Part shown: piece by piece, positions 49,501 to 64,000 of the stretch | How the letters are laid out: the number at the start of each line of letters is the position of its first letter | Position numbering within the stretch: the first letter of the stretch is position 1 | NCBI GenBank assembly: GCA_947652115.1 | Contig: OX393561.1 | Location: 43,718,233 to 43,782,232, forward strand | Length of the DNA: 64,000 nucleotides | Source: Blastomussa wellsi | Taxonomy: Eukaryota > Cnidaria > Anthozoa > Scleractinia > Plerogyridae | Direction of reading: 5' to 3' | Program-made: the position numbers and the translations under genes | Notes under the pieces: model-generated | Databases searched by the model: none | The model's input: only the letters and a program-made list of their open reading frames with translations | What the model was told of the DNA's origin: nothing

Positions 49501-50270
49501 AACGTTAAGGAACGACAAAAATTTGACCCGTTTACACCTTTCTTAGTTTTATATTTTTTCCTTGAAAGGGTGTCATTTTTCGGGTTTGGTCCTTAAATAG
49601 GGTCAGGATTTAAGAACCTTCACGGCACACACCTATCCAAAATTTAAGGGTGTACCACCCATGGGGGATCAGACGTCATGCTCGATAACATGTTGTCAAC
49701 ACAAAACATTGGCGTTGGCATGGAAAGATGTAAAAAATTTCTGTCCGACCACAGTTGGATTTCATCGAACAGTGGCAAATTTTGGTCGGCCATTGACCGA
49801 TGTCCGACTGTTTAATATTTGCAGCCCTGTAATGCAGTAACACACTCGTCTTGTGGCTATGAGCCAGTCTGTTCAAAGTCAGCTTTTCATAAGAAAGAAT
49901 AACTCCTGTCTCATAATCATGTTACAACTTATCTGTGTCTTTGGAAATCTTAAGTCACCATTTAAATCTTTTGTGCAGAATGAAAGGTTCTCAAAAAGGT
50001 TGCTCAGTTAAAACATAGTGATCCAATTTGAAAAACGGCATATCCACACCCCAATGTAGTCTCACAATGAATTCTAGCTCAGGCCTGCCATGAGAATAAA
50101 AATATCATTTCCTTGGGTAAAAATGTTTGGACTTCTTTAGCTCTTCTTTCTTCTTAGGACTGTAAACTCTTGAAGTACACATAGTATTTCACGCCCAATT
50201 GTCATTCTGTACATTGTTTGCATCCATACTTCCAGTGAAAGACTGTATTTAATTACGTTTCCTTCACATT

Positions 50271-53200
50271 TCACTTTAGGACAATCTTGTTTCCTGCTTG
50301 CACTGTTGGTATGATTTCTTGTCTGTATTCTAATGGAAGGTATTTTTCCACCAGTGAGTACAATGACTGATTATCAGAAATGAAACCTTGCCTGAAAAGG
50401 AAAGAAGAAACAAGTGAGTCACAAGGCCTGTAGACACAGATCATTATTCCTCTAACGGAATGACTTTTCATTGAACTCTCCCTAAATTCTCTGGGTCTGC
50501 ATTGATGAGCTCTGAAAGCGCTATAATGGTTCACCATTGTAATGCTTAATTTCAGCCATCAGCGTGTTACCAAATAGTGGACCTTTCTGGGCAATGACAT
50601 AAAGATCCCAAACCTGCGATAATTATTATGATGATGACAACAACACAATGGCTATTGCAATCCGTTGTGTTGCTGTGCTGTGTTGCGATCTGATGTGTTC
50701 TGTTGTGTTCTGTTGTATTGTGTTCTGTTGTTCTGTCCTGTCCTGTGTTGTGTTGCGTTGTGTTCTGTTGTGCTGTGTTCTGTTGTGCTGTGTTGTACTG
50801 TGCTGTCCTATGTTGTGTTGTGCCCTGTTGTGTTGTTGTGTTGTGCTGTGTTGTGTTGTGTTGTGTTGTGTTGTGTTGTGTTGCTGTGCTGTGCTGTGCT
50901 GTGCTGTGTTGTGTTGTGTTGTGCTGTGTTGTGTTGCTGTGTTGTGCTGTGCTGTGTTGTGCTGTGCTGTGCTGTGCTGTGCTGTGCTGTGCTGTGCTGT
51001 GCTGTGCTGTGCTGTGCTGTGCTGTGCAGTGTTGTGCTGTGCTGTGCTGTGCTGTGCTGTGTTGTGCTGTGTTGTGCTTTGCTGTGTAGTGTTGTGCTGT
51101 GCTGTGCTGTGCTGTGCTGCGCTGCGCTGTGTTGTTTTGTGCTGTGTTCTTGTGCTGTGCTGTGTTGTGTTGTGCTGTGATCTGTTGTGTTGTGTTGTGT
51201 TGTGTTGTGTTGCGTTGTGTTGTGCTGTGTTGTGTTGTGCTGTGCTGTGTTGTGCTGTGTTCTGTTGAGTTGTGCTGTGCTGTGCTGTGCTGTGTTGTGC
51301 TGTGTCTGTGTTGTCCTATGTTGTGTTGAGCTGTGTGGTGTTCTGTTTTTTTTTCTGTGGTATAGGGCTGTGTTGTGTTGTGTTGTGCTGTGTTGTGTTG
51401 TGTTGTGTTGTGCCCTGTTGTGTTGTGCCGTGTTGTGTTGCGTTCTGTTGTGATGTGTTACGCTGTGCTGTGCTGTGTTGTGTTGTGTTCTGCTGTGTTT
51501 CGTTCTGTTGCGCTGTGTTGTGTTGTGTTACAATTTTTGACAAGTTATCAAAACTGTGTCTAGTCACCTTAAGCACCAGCAATGATGAGCCACCTGTTGT
51601 GTTGTGCTGTGCTATGTTGTGTTGTGCTGTGCTGTGCTGTGTTGTGTTGTGTTGTGTTGTGCTGTGCTGTGCTGTGCTGTGTTGTGTTACGCTGTGCTGT
51701 GCTGTGCTGTGTCTGTGTTGTCCTGTGTTGTGTTGTGCTGTGTTGTAGTCTGTTGTGCTGTGTTGTGTTCTGTTTTTTTTTCTGTAGTATAGGGCTGTGT
51801 TGTGTTGTGTTCTGTTGTGCTGTGTTGTGTTGTGTTGTGTTGTGCCCTGTTGTGTTGTTGTGTTGTGCCGTGTTGTGTTGCGTTCTGTTGTGATGTGTTA
51901 CGCTGTGCTGTGCTGTGTTGTGTTGTGTTCTGTTCTGTTTAGTTGTGTTCTGCTGTGTTTCGTTCTGTTGCGCTGTGTTGTGTTGTGTTACAATTTTTGA
52001 CAAGTTATCAAAACTGTGTCTAGTCACCTTAAGCACCAGCAATGATGAGCCACCTCAATTGGAACAGACTTTCTTTTACTAATCTGATAGATACAGACAT
52101 ACATGTATTCTGCCATATATACCACCACGGTGCGTAGAGGATAATGCAAGACAGTGCAATGTAATGCTAATAATAACAGTATAAATTCAGACCTTCTCAT
52201 GAGGAGTTCCACATCAGCAAGTTCAATAGTTGTTCTGTGAGCATGCCGACAGTAAGCCATCAGATCACTTGACACTTGTTTGAAAAACAGGTTAGACCTG
52301 TAAAATAACATGTTGTGAAATTGACCAATCAGAGGCGCTTTACCCAGTACACAAGGAGAAACAATCTCTACAACTAGCAAAGGAAAAAGTAAAAGTATTG
52401 CATAATTAGAGCCATAGACCCAGTCAGAGTGTAACCCATAATACTGCCCGATACGGCTGAGTATGCTGTTACCACCCCTTGTCTCATTACTCGCGAGACA
52501 AGATTCTCATCTCGAGAGACGAGTCTCTCATCTGGTCTCGCGAGAGTTAATGAAGCAGAAATTTTGGAATAAATTAGGTCCGATTATCTCAAAACAAAAC
52601 GCTTTCTCAAGGGAGAAAGACACAGATGACAGCGCTGTAATCCTACAGTAGGGTTAGCTGGTCAGTGTTGGTATAATTCACCCTTGACATACAGTAACAA
52701 GTTTGTTACAGGTATGAAGATCAAAGCACCACATAACTCAAACATAATGACAGCCCAGAATCCTTGCCCAGAGTGGATTCTTTGGTTCCTTTGATGCACC
52801 ATGATCCGAGTGATCTTGGATTAATCTGTTTAATAAAGAAACGCCAAATCACTTTTTCGGATTTAAGAATCCAATCTTGGATTTTTTTTAAGAAACGCAT
52901 CCTTAATTGTAGAATCCTGCAAAAATTAATACAAATTGGTTTTAACCTAAATTGTACCCTGTGTAGCTGGCGGTTAATTCTGGTAGTGCGCTCGATCAAA
53001 ACAACCAGTGAAAGCCGCTAAACCGGAATCTGAGAGGGCCTGAGGGAGAACACAGTGATTTCACTTCGCCTCTGAGCTTCGCGGTTTTCGCTGCTTGTTT
53101 CAATCAAGCGCGCCACAAAAATAAACTGCCAGCTAAATTGCATAGTTACCCATTTTCAGCAGCTTGTAGAGCTTCTTTAGATAGCTTTGCTATAGAAAAA

Positions 53201-53806
53201 TGTTGAAAAATACTCTTCACAAGAGCAGATGGCATTCTTGGTCCAGAAGGCCTCCTGGGTTACATAACAAAATGAAAACAGCTAATGCAAAATAGCCTCA
53301 TGTTATTAATTTATCTGTTAATCTGAGTTTATCTGCTCTTTCCTAATTTCTCCAACAGGGTCAAGGAGACAATCGACTATCTGATAAATCAGTCAACTAA
53401 CTGTTAAACATGAAAGTATGTTTGGGACACACATTACCCGCCCAAAAACTTGATGAAAACCCTATTTTTGCACTATTAAATGGTAATGGTAATGGATTTG
53501 TACAGTGCATTTTCCTAGTCAGGGGTGAGATCGGACCTCACCATGCAAAGTCACCTGTGGCAGCCACTATCAGTCCATTCATGATCTCACCCCACCCACA
53601 AAACCGATGAGTAGATAGGCAAACAGACCAAACCAAAGGGTACAGCACTCCGTGCCCTACCCTTTACGATTTGTGTGGGGTCTTTAATGGCCCCTACTGA
53701 CCCGTAACATTAAAGATGCAGGAGATGGGACCTACAGTTTAATTGTCCTTATCCGAGAAGACTAGAACATCTAACCATTTGCAGATGCAGTTAAAAAGGC
53801 AGCAAG

Positions 53807-53845
<39 letters not shown>

Positions 53846-55780
53846 TCTGGCACTCGAACCCGAGACCTCCAGCACAGTAGTCCGACGCTTTACCAACTGA
53901 GCTAATGGTTGGCGGTTGCTACTACCCAACCCCTGAACCGACCCAATACCAGGATGTGGTGATGTCAAATTACCGGTAATCATTGAAAATAATTTAACGA
54001 GTAATAATGCCTCATGCTTCACACTTACTTTTTTGAAGAACCCTTGGTTCCTGATTTTCCGACAGGAGGTTTCCCTCCAAAAAATGGTCTTTCACCAATA
54101 CATGTAGATCTAAATAAAAATAAATCATGTATTATATATTTCTTTATGTTTTAGTGTGGAATAAGGCAGTAAAATTAGTATTGCTTTGGTCAAAACACCT
54201 TTAGCTAATGGGTTTGTGAAGCTCAGCAACACTGTTCCATACCAAACCACCCACTGCAGAAAGAATCTGCAACAAGTTTCAAAATACTCGCACTGCAAGG
54301 CTCCATTTCTCATTAGGGGAAATGGAAATGACGTTGATGATTATGACATCAACGACGATGGTGGTGGTAGTGATGATGATAATATGATGATACTGATGAT
54401 AATGATGATGACATAAATTGTTATTACCGAATACAACAGGTCTGCAATGCAGGCAAAGGGCAGCAAAGGGTTGGACATAAGCACTCACCAATCACCAGGC
54501 GAGTCTCTGAAGTGTCGGGCAAGTGCATCACAGATCATTTGGCAAGTGCGACTTTCAGTGCCAAGAAATTATTTAAATTGCAAAGTAAACAATGTTTTCT
54601 TACATTCCATTTTGCCGAGAAAATCCCTAAACATAGACCCTATGCATAAATGGATGCCAATTATAAATTCTTTTGTGTGTATTTAGATTAGCCTCATTAG
54701 CCTCGATTAAAAGTAAAAATTCTTTTGATTACCAACTCAGAAACGAGGTTAGTAAGGCTAATTTAAATGAACACAAAATAATTTCAAACTGGCAGCTGTT
54801 TAAAATGCATAGGGTCTATAAACTTATCATTTCTATTTAAGTATTATAGCGGAGCCCCATACTCATATGGGAAAGAAAACGAAACCCATGAGTTGATTTT
54901 CTCATGGTCATCATTGCTAGCAGTATTTCTCGTGGGCGTGTACGCACGATGACAGCGATTACGGTGACGGAGTCGCGCAACATGGTGGCCATAAATAGCC
55001 ATGTCTTGTCAACACCTTGTCAGCCTTATCAGCTTACATCTTTGTTATAGGGCATCCATGTTGTGGTCAATTGACAGCTGTCAAATAGAGGTATCCGCTG
55101 ACCAATATCACAATATCTCAGGTTAGAACTCATTGAGGTAACATGTTTATGTTTAAGTTGACCGCTGACCAGGCATTCGTTTTCTTCATTGATCGCAGGC
55201 TCGGGTCCAACTTTTTTCTTCTGGCAGCACTTTTTAACTTTTTACGGTAATTCTTAGCGGAAATTCTGCAATTGGAGTTGACATTTTTGGTTGAGTGAAA
55301 ACTACTCCAGGTGAGTCCAACCCTGCAGCAGCCACAAAGCCTGTATCATCACCTCTGTACACAATGCCAATTTTTACAAGTCACACACAAAACCATGACC
55401 AGATTCTTTTTATTTATTACAACCTTTCTGCAATGTTCTGTGATCTGGACAACTGTTCTTTGACTCCTGAAGATACATCAAGAGGCAGCTGAGGAGTAAC
55501 GAGGTCTCTCCACTGGCGGGATGCCTGTGTTACGTTCCCTCTAATCACTGTGTCTGCTATAAGAGTTCCGTCTGTTGATGTGGAAGCTAAGTTATCAATT
55601 TCCTCTTGTATTTCTTGGCCACTCGTGCTGAAATTGAAGAATATAATAATAGAGTTAGAGAATTAATTTTGTTTTATCTCTTTTACATGTTTCAACCTCA
55701 AAGCACTGCTCTACTCCTTTAGCTCAGTTGGTAGAGCGCCGGACTGTTGTGTGGAAGGTCTCAGGTTCGAGCCCCAGACT

Positions 55781-55812
<32 letters not shown>

Positions 55813-57105
55813 AAGAATGTGCGGCCTTTGCAATGACATCTGCACATGGTTAGCCTTTTCGGATAAGGACGAAAAACTGGAGGTCCCATCTCCTGCATCT
55901 TCAGTGTTACAGCAAGCAGGGACGTTAAAGAACCCACACACTTCTCGCAAAGGGTAGGGAATGAGGTTCCAGGTGTTGTGTTCTGGCCTCGTATCACGGG
56001 TTGGTGCTTAACATAGGGATAACCTCACTGATCAATGATAATTAAAAGAAAAGACAAATTGAGAGTTGAGATGAGAATTCAATAAACCTTTCTTCAACTC
56101 TGCCCAATTATCAAACAGAGAGATTTTTGTGATCCTTGGCCAATGTTTCCCATTCGCTAGCATGGGAAAAGGCACACAGTTCAATATTTTACATGAGTAC
56201 TTGGTACAATAGGCCTTTTGGGTCCCTTGCACAACCTCAGCACAATCTTATAACATGTCTCATTCCAGCCTGCGCTGGGTCGTCCAAACAAAGAATGTGT
56301 CTTCAACCAGTAAAGTTTGCTGTACATGTATCTTTGGTTGGAATCCTCCAGCGTGGGAATAACAATAAGCTTGCCCTCCAACATGGCAGATTTGTACCTT
56401 GTGATTTTTGTTGCACCACTATTTTCTCTTTGATTTACAAAATGTATTTTATATTTGTTTTCATAAATATCACCATACTGTACACCAGAACAAAGGAAAA
56501 TATCAAATTCTACCAGGGATGAAGTCACACTACATGTAAGTAAAATTCTCACTTTTGAGGAGTCCCTTCATCTTCTCCGTAAGAGTCCAGAAGCCTTGAA
56601 GTTGATACTTCCATTGGGGTGACATGATGAGAGGTTGCCATTGTGATTGATTGTTCATGTGTAGTTCCCATGCCATCAGCAACAAGACTGGTTACAGGAG
56701 ATGTGTAGTTTTCTTCATCTGACTGCTGTGGTACATTTTCCTGACCAACATTTAAAAAAGCCGAGATCTCTGGGTTCTCTGGAGATTCTGCTAATGCTTA
56801 AAAAGGAAAAGAGGTTGATTCTAACACATCAATCCTTCATCGTTGCATTTTACATATTTTCTCACAATACAAGTCTTGTCACTCTAAAAGCATCATACAT
56901 CTTGAAGATGAAACTCTCAAGATGCAAGACACAACAACCTTCTGTTATTTAACAAATAAAGAAGCCTAAGCCATGTATTATACTGTCATAAAACACGACG
57001 GACATTTAAGAACAGCATTCCTTTCTACCACTTCTACCATACCTTCTACCTGTTTTGTACACTTCTACCATGGTACTTGCATTGTGCTATACACAAGGCA
57101 GGGTG

Positions 57106-57139
<34 letters not shown>

Positions 57140-59562
57140 AATTTTTTAAACCAGTTTGATTTTTATTTTCCTTAGTCTCTTGTTGATTAGCATAATCTGA
57201 AACAAAGGAAATCAATATCAAACTGGTTTAAAAAATTTTAACCAGGGATAAATTTAAACCACTACATATACATGTACATATTATTTAATACACCCAGATG
57301 TACATGTATAAATGGGTACTGGCAAAATAATGCTGTGAAGATAACCCTGCAATGAACTAGTTGTATCCCATCCAGGGGGGAGAAGATAATACTTTCTGTC
57401 ACTTCATGCTACAGAAACCACAGGCAGACCACCCGATGTTTGAATTTGTTGCGTGACACCGATCAATGGCGGTTACAATATAAATGAACACAAATAAGTT
57501 GGCCGCGATTTGCTCTAAATATAAAATTTTTCTCATGTTCAATAAACTTTCAGATGAAATGTTACATATGTAAATGAGTCTTGTGCACTACATTTTGCCC
57601 GTTCAGAGCCGTTTAAGGCGTCATTTTGCAAGATAATTTTTCGACCCATAGAAGATAATAGAGAGACAAGGTGGGCAGCATGACAGCCGGCATCCGCGAC
57701 CTTGTCCAGTTCAAGCGCAAACTGACGCTAAACCATCATAATTCTCACCTCGAAAATGCCGGCATCTGATCTACCACAAATTTCTTCATACTTGAGCCGA
57801 GCTTGAGCTTTCTCAATATGGTTAGTGCCAGATTCGTGCTCAAAGGAATCTGAAGAATGCGAGTCATTTCAAATCTACCAATGTAAGACGGCCTTGGGCT
57901 TTTGAACTGCCAACGAAAGCATGCATTGCGATGCGTTGATTGGCAGATTCGAATTGACTCACATTCCTTTGGGCAAGAATCTGACACCAATCATATTGAG
58001 AAGGCTTTTTTTGGACTTCAGTATCGCTTTGCTCAGAAACTTTTGGAAGGATGAAGCTCAAGCTCGGCTCAAGTACGAAGAAATTTGTGCTCGATCAGAT
58101 GCCGGCCGTCGATCACTGTATGCTGGTTTAGCGTCAGTTTGCACTTGAACTGGATTCTACAAGGTCGCGGTCGCCAGCTGTCCTGCTGCCTGCCTTGTTT
58201 CTCTACTATCTTCTATGGGGCGATAAATTATCTTGCGAAATGACGAAAAATAGCACACAAGACTCATTTAACATTTCATCTGAATGTTTATTGAACATGT
58301 AGGAAAAACGCAAAATTTAGAGCAAATCATGGCCAATTTATTTATGTACATCTATATTTCTTTTTTTACCGCCATTGATCGGTGTCACGCAACAAACTCA
58401 AACATTGGGTGGTCCACCTGTGCAGAAACTGGGACAAGGTCCTGCCTGATGGGCCACTAGGCTTGTATGCAGACTTTACCTTACCTTGCTTCTGTCAGCT
58501 GTGATTTTCCTTGATGTTACATTCATTTAGAATTTAGCGTCAAGCCTGGAAACTACATGTAGGTATCCAAAGCTATGAGCATGACTACAAATAACTTTTT
58601 ACATAAAACACAACAAATATAAATAGGCGTTCTTGAGGCTACATGTTCAAGTAGCACCTACCTTCTCGTAAGAAATTCTGAATTATGGTTCTTGGGGTAT
58701 TGTCATCAGTTTTACTTGCTGATCTTAATGTTCTTGTATTTGGCTCAGTTACTCTTTGTCTTTTTACTTTCACAACACTTTTGGCAACTGGAGCAGTTTC
58801 TATAAATCCTGCAATCTAAAGGATAAATATTTTTTTAAACAAGAAACAATGTATAAATAATTCATTGTTTATTTTCACTAATAATTTATTCAGAAAGCAA
58901 CCTTGCTCGTAATTTCAAATTTGTTTTGCACCAGACTGATGCTCCAAAGATATTCAGCAAGGATTTTTTTCATGTAATCCTTTAAAATACAAGGAATGCA
59001 CCTTGGGTCTTCAACTGAGTGCTTGGACGATTCTTGAAATTCCCCAACCAGTTCAGTACAGTACTCAACTCAGTCCAAACTGAATTACCATTGCTAGTTG
59101 ACAAACCAGTGGCATAGGTGTCCAATTACAGGTATCCAATTACAAAAAGTTGTAATTGGACAGCTGTTAGTTGTTTTACCACAGCTGCAGAAATTCCCGA
59201 GCACTCATTGACAATGTGATGAAGAAATTCATGGTCGATTACAGGAAAATCAAATTCACTGATTTGAAACAGAATTACTGTGTGCTGTTTCTCATAAAAA
59301 ATTTTGTCATAAAACTCACCAAAGTCCTAGGAGTTGCTGAGTCGTAAGGTGTAGAACTCTCTGGAGCTTTCCTCTTGTTTGCAGATCTTGACCGAGTGAG
59401 CACACGATTTGCTACTTCTGAGCGGGATGGAGGATTCATTGGAGTTTCCTCCACATTAGCTGCTCTTGGCGTTCTCCTCTGTCTTAATTTTACACTTTCG
59501 CCAATGCCCCCAGCCGTCAACACTCCACGGATGATTCCGCGAGGAGTTGCTTCGTCCTCCAT
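50271..59562 (-). CDS. CENPT: CENP-T: histone-fold inner kinetochore protein, about 418 aa
   Basis: Eight exons on the minus strand: 59562-59320, 58815-58662, 56796-56553, 55627-55424, 54109-54029, 53254-53150, 52297-52193 and 50391-50271. Phases 0, 1, 2, 2, 2, 2 and 2 close exactly. The C-terminal histone fold (about aa 310-405) contains MPSALVKSIFQHFSIAKLS, FFKQVSSDLMAYCRHA, IELADVELLMRRQG and LVEKYLPLEYRQEIIP. This is the diagnostic CENP-T_C sequence that pairs with CENP-W in the CENP-T-W-S-X complex at centromeres. The N-terminus is disordered and holds three TPR[T/G]-type motifs (T6, T77, T121), like the CDK sites through which vertebrate CENP-T recruits Mis12/Ndc80. Human CENP-T is 561 aa. 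The exon 4 donor (AG|GTTGTA) is weak; phase supports it, but another boundary is possible. Introns are packed with repeats. The start codon is 368 bp from that of PSMA7, in divergent orientation. Confidence 0.93.
50660..52054 (+). repeat. Pentanucleotide satellite (TGTGC/TGTGT)n with a 460-bp tandem duplication
   Basis: About 1.3 kb of TGTGC and TGTGT units with occasional TCTGT, TGCGT and CCTGT variants, almost without A on the + strand. A unique block (CAATTTTTGACAAGTTATCA ... AATGATGAGCCACCT) sits at 51531-51595 and again at 51991-52054, 460 bp apart. Flanking satellite and a T-run/CTGT(G/A)GTATAGGGCTG block are duplicated with it. The satellite gives artificial long VLCCAVLCC-type frames in all three + frames. 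It lies in CENP-T intron 7, between exons encoding the histone fold. Confidence 0.95.
53600..53925 (-). mobile_element. tRNA-derived SINE, reverse orientation
   Basis: The minus strand reads a tRNA-like head (TTAGCTCAGTTGGTAAAGCG, then B-box GGTCTCGGGTTCGAGTGCC). After it come ACACTCAGGGTCTTAAAATAACTGAGGAGAA and a tail with AAAGGGTAGGGCACGGAGT. It is the same family as the copy at 55711-56005, with about 80% similarity by eye. It lies in CENP-T intron 5. Confidence 0.85.
54634..54818. mobile_element. MITE with TAGACCCTATGCAT termini
   Basis: TAGACCCTATGCAT at the left is mirrored by ATGCATAGGGTCTA at the right. Weaker mirror matches continue inward (ATTAGCCTCATTAGCCTCG against CGAGGTTAGTAAGGCTAAT). 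The element is 185 bp and lies in CENP-T intron 4. Confidence 0.8.
55060..55225 (-). repeat. Dispersed repeat, copy 2
   Basis: On the minus strand it carries the same ordered words as 26745-26925 (GCCTGGTCAG, GTTCTAACCTGAG, GGTCAGCGGATACCT, GACAGCTGTC). It lies in CENP-T intron 4. Confidence 0.65.
55711..56005 (+). mobile_element. tRNA-derived SINE, forward orientation
   Basis: The tRNA-like head TTTAGCTCAGTTGGTAGAGC and B-box CAGGTTCGAGCCC are followed by ACACTCAGGGTCTTAAAAT, ACATCTGCACATGGTTAG and a tail with GGGACGTTAAAGAACCCACA and GCAAAGGGTAGGG. It is in CENP-T intron 3, antisense to the gene. This family is one I recall as abundant in stony corals. Confidence 0.88.
57103..57273. mobile_element. 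AT-rich MITE
   Basis: The left arm (GTATATGTTGTGGTTTAAAT ... TTTAAACCAGTTTGAT, to about 57161) mirrors the right arm (ATCAAACTGGTTTAAAAA ... TTTAAACCACTACATATAC). About 55 bp of unpaired centre separates them. It lies in CENP-T intron 2. Confidence 0.85.
57419..58422. mobile_element. 1-kb fold-back element (two ~500-bp inverted arms)
   Basis: The whole 1004-bp span is a near-complete palindrome centred at about 57,925. Ends read CACAGGCAGACCACCC and GGGTGGTCCACCTGTG. Matching pairs include ACCGATCAATGGCGG/CCGCCATTGATCGGT, AGACTCATTT-type words, TTGCAAGATAATTT/AAATTATCTTGCGAA, TCTGATC/GATCAGATGCCGGC, and the central GATTTGAAATG-type arms near GGCAGATTCGAATTG. The arms have diverged moderately, by substitutions and small indels. 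A possible 7-bp target duplication CAGAAAC flanks it (57412-57418 and 58423-58429). No transposase was seen. It lies in CENP-T intron 2. Confidence 0.88.
59117..59160. repeat. Short palindromic repeat related to 61638-61700
   Basis: GGTGTCCAATTACAGGTATC is followed by CAATTACAAAAAGTTGTAATTGG, a small stem. The same opening words occur inside the palindrome in PSMA7 intron 5. It lies in CENP-T intron 1. Confidence 0.6.
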
Positions 59563-63479
<3,917 letters not shown>

Positions 63480-64000
63480 AAATTCAACAAACATTTTTCT
63501 ACTATAGTCTTGAACTCTACCAGCCTCAGCCGTATTTCTGACATTGTAACCAATCAAAATTCGAGGAAGACATCACATGAGATACACACGTCAGGTATTA
63601 ACCTGTCAATCAATCTAACTATCAAGCATTCAAAGCTTTTCATTCACTTTTAGAAGTGTGGCCCGATATCGTTTGTTAAAGTGCGATGGCAGAGGTTTGA
63701 AGCTGTGTTAATTATGGTGTCCTCCAAGTCAAATGTTGGGATTAAAAAACAAATTATACAAGCACTGTTATTGAGCCGACCATATTTACTGTGTGTAGTG
63801 TAATATGATGTAGTCCTAAAACTGGAGAAAACGAAGGAATAAAATGATAAAAAATCCATGCTACTTAAGTTCAGATTTGGGGTTGAAGGGTGGTAACGGG
63901 CCCTGATCGAGTACACTGGGGCCACCAGGTGTACTCGGCAAATGTCAGGAAATGCCCACCGTGTGATAGGCTCTGCCACCAAGTCGGCTGTCGCATGTCC
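63480..64000 (+). other. 3' UTR and downstream flank of PSMA7
   Basis: The 3' UTR probably extends to just past AATAAA at 63838-63843, about 360 nt after the stop. No further gene was seen up to the window edge. Confidence 0.5.

Larger units (their letters stand above)
44062..50270. other. Region between ENY2 and CENP-T, no coding gene recognised
   Basis: The left end should carry the ENY2 promoter and the right end the CENP-T 3' UTR (minus-strand ATTAAA at 50248-50253). Between them are inverted copies of a 45-kb-region repeat (44270-45640), a nested fold-back (45674-46383) and a second hairpin element (46404-46555). ACCTCTATTAAGCGGCCACC at 47961-47980 resembles a pogo/Tigger-like terminus. 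At 49.25-49.68 kb words like CCTTAAATAGGGTA recur several times on the + strand. Confidence 0.5.

Noticed and set aside
50648..52042. Long cysteine/valine/leucine-rich ORFs on + and TQHNTTQHN-type ORFs on -
   Set aside because: They are translations of the TGTGC/TGTGT satellite, open in all frames only because the repeat lacks stop codons.
57745..58148. ORFs on both strands in CENP-T intron 2
   Set aside because: They are mirror translations of the fold-back element arms, not separate genes.

Overview
The window looks like nuclear DNA of an anthozoan cnidarian, most likely a stony coral. The genes have GT-AG introns, the intergenic DNA is AT-rich, short inverted-repeat elements and tRNA-derived SINEs are dense, and there is a KIAA1958-like fragment of a kind common in corals. 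The species cannot be fixed from sequence alone. Exon models were built by hand from splice signals, reading phase and remembered family features; no database search was run.

Left part (1-36.6 kb). A broken LINE reverse-transcriptase fragment opens the window, followed by an unrecognised secreted-protein ORF (1716-2321, -). Two single-exon class A GPCR genes (7850-8881 + and 35454-36557 -) face each other about 27 kb apart. They are almost identical from the start codon to helix 8 and then diverge completely at the C-terminus. Between them lie a single-exon TEAD-family gene that keeps the TEA DNA-binding domain but has no YAP-binding domain (18431-19342, -), a KIAA1958/Crypton-like fragment (22212-22655), and a membrane-anchored protein with three CUB domains (29145-34126, +, four exons, all introns phase 1, 5' exon not found).

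Right part (40.7-64 kb). Three core eukaryotic genes sit together. ENY2 (44061-40752, -) has five exons and 97 aa. CENP-T (59562-50271, -) has eight exons and about 418 aa. PSMA7, proteasome alpha4 (59931-63479, +), has seven exons and 256 aa. CENP-T and PSMA7 are head to head with 368 bp between their start codons, which suggests a shared promoter. A tRNA-Glu(CTC) gene lies inside PSMA7 intron 3.

Introns and intergenic DNA are packed with repeats. These include a 1-kb fold-back element in CENP-T intron 2, several MITEs with TIRs of 20 bp or more (two with TAA target duplications), a fold-back element split by one of those MITEs, tRNA-derived SINEs, a >1.3-kb pentanucleotide satellite almost without A on the + strand, and 114-bp and 21-bp tandem repeats that stay open in frame. 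I see no prokaryotic-type operon, CRISPR array or defence system.
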